Shown: piece after piece, positions 63,638-64,000 of the stretch
Layout of the letters: each line of letters starts with the position of its first letter
Numbering within the stretch: position 1 is the stretch's first letter
Assembly (NCBI RefSeq): GCF_034661295.1
Contig: NZ_CP141062.1
Location: 2,356,001-2,420,000 of the forward strand
Source of the DNA: Faecalibacter sp. LW9
GTDB lineage: Bacteria; Bacteroidota; Bacteroidia; Flavobacteriales; Weeksellaceae
DNA: 64,000 bases
Direction of reading: 5' to 3'
Made by a program: the position numbers and the translations under genes
Notes under the pieces: generated by a model
The model's database searches: none
Told to the model about the DNA's origin: nothing
What the model saw: only the letters and a program-made list of their open reading frames with translations

Positions 63638-64000
63638 TTATTTTACAATGGTCATTTCGTCGATTAAACGTTGTGCACCAGCATATTTCTCAACTACCCA
63701 TAAAATGTAGCGAGCATCTACCATAATGTTACGACAAATTTCTGGATCGTAGTTTAAGTCAGACATTGTTCCTTCCCAAACACGGTCAAAGTTTAATCCA
63801 ATTAATTCTCCTTTTGCATTTAATGCTGGCGAACCAGAGTTTCCACCAGTAGTATGATTTGTTGCAATAAAGTTGATTGGTAATTTACCTGTTTCATCTT
63901 TATAATTTCCATAATCTTTAGATTCGTATAAATGAAGCATATGTTTTGGTAAATCAAATTCATAATCTCCTGGGATATACTTCTCAATTACACCATCAAT
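63638..64000 (-). CDS. S46-family dipeptidyl peptidase, C-terminal part
   Basis: The frame is open to the window edge, so the 5' part is outside; 120 residues are visible. Catalytic segment TTGGNSGSPALNAKGELIGLNFD has the active-site Ser in GNSGS. The end YDPEICRNIMVDARYILWVVEKYAGAQRLI is typical of DPP7/DPP11-type S46 enzymes. These are periplasmic and trim dipeptides from peptides taken up as food. A residue near the active site that sets P1 choice is not visible. Confidence 0.93.
   Translation of the reverse strand: MDGVIEKYIPGDYEFDLPKHMLHLYESKDYGNYKDETGKLPINFIATNHTTGGNSGSPALNAKGELIGLNFDRVWEGTMSDLNYDPEICRNIMVDARYILWVVEKYAGAQRLIDEMTIVK

Overview
This window is low-GC DNA from a member of the Bacteroidota, most likely class Flavobacteriia and probably a Weeksellaceae-like genus. 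The genus is an inference. It rests on the fused SecDF, the TTG-N20-TAnnTTTG promoters, VirE_N/DUF3987 primase-helicases, Bacteroidota-type MobB/MobC and an S46 dipeptidyl peptidase. Bases 1-51,110 are accessory DNA. Bases 51,111-64,000 are ordinary chromosome.

The accessory part reads as two integrative elements in tandem at the 3' end of mnmE. An 18-bp sequence (one mismatch) lies at the end of mnmE (51,111-51,128) and again at 25,717-25,734. Each copy is flanked by its own closely related tyrosine recombinase gene (24,392-25,534 and 49,368-50,474).

Element 1 (window start to about 25,734; its left end is outside) carries an integration, replication and mobilization module: integrase, membrane protein, excisionase-like HTH, SF3-type helicase, Toprim primase, MobC and MobB. 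It also carries a dense defence island: type I R-M (hsdM, hsdS, hsdR), an SF2 helicase with a possible nuclease tail, a DUF4062-STAND-like protein, the AbiEi/AbiEii toxin-antitoxin pair and McrBC. All of these defence genes lie on the minus strand. A leftover hsdS tail between the helicase and STAND genes shows that the island was assembled by recombination at hsdS 3' ends.

Element 2 (25,717-51,128) carries a nuclease gene, a conserved Bacteroidota protein and a 1.3-kb highly structured non-coding region. It then has a 7.8-kb cassette bounded by 48-bp direct repeats (NhaA, TrkH/TrkA, DUF389, and an ArsR/DUF6428/ChrA/ArsC operon). After this come a DUF3037/HipA-like kinase pair and a long prokaryotic Argonaute with a degenerate PIWI site. 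Next is an unusual restriction-modification-like locus: a controller-type HTH, a 350-aa protein with a possible winged helix, a small PD-(D/E)XK nuclease, and a 2[4Fe-4S] ferredoxin fused to a second PD-(D/E)XK nuclease, facing two different amino-methyltransferases. The element ends with its replication and integration genes. The ferredoxin-nuclease locus is the best candidate here for an undescribed system.

The chromosomal part holds mnmE, a broken and an intact secreted-protein gene, SIMPL, thiamine pyrophosphokinase, cobalamin adenosyltransferase, an MFS transporter, a secreted/periplasmic protein, secDF, tatA, a PAP2 phosphatase, an AI-2E transporter and the end of an S46 peptidase gene. 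No tRNA, rRNA or CRISPR array was seen.
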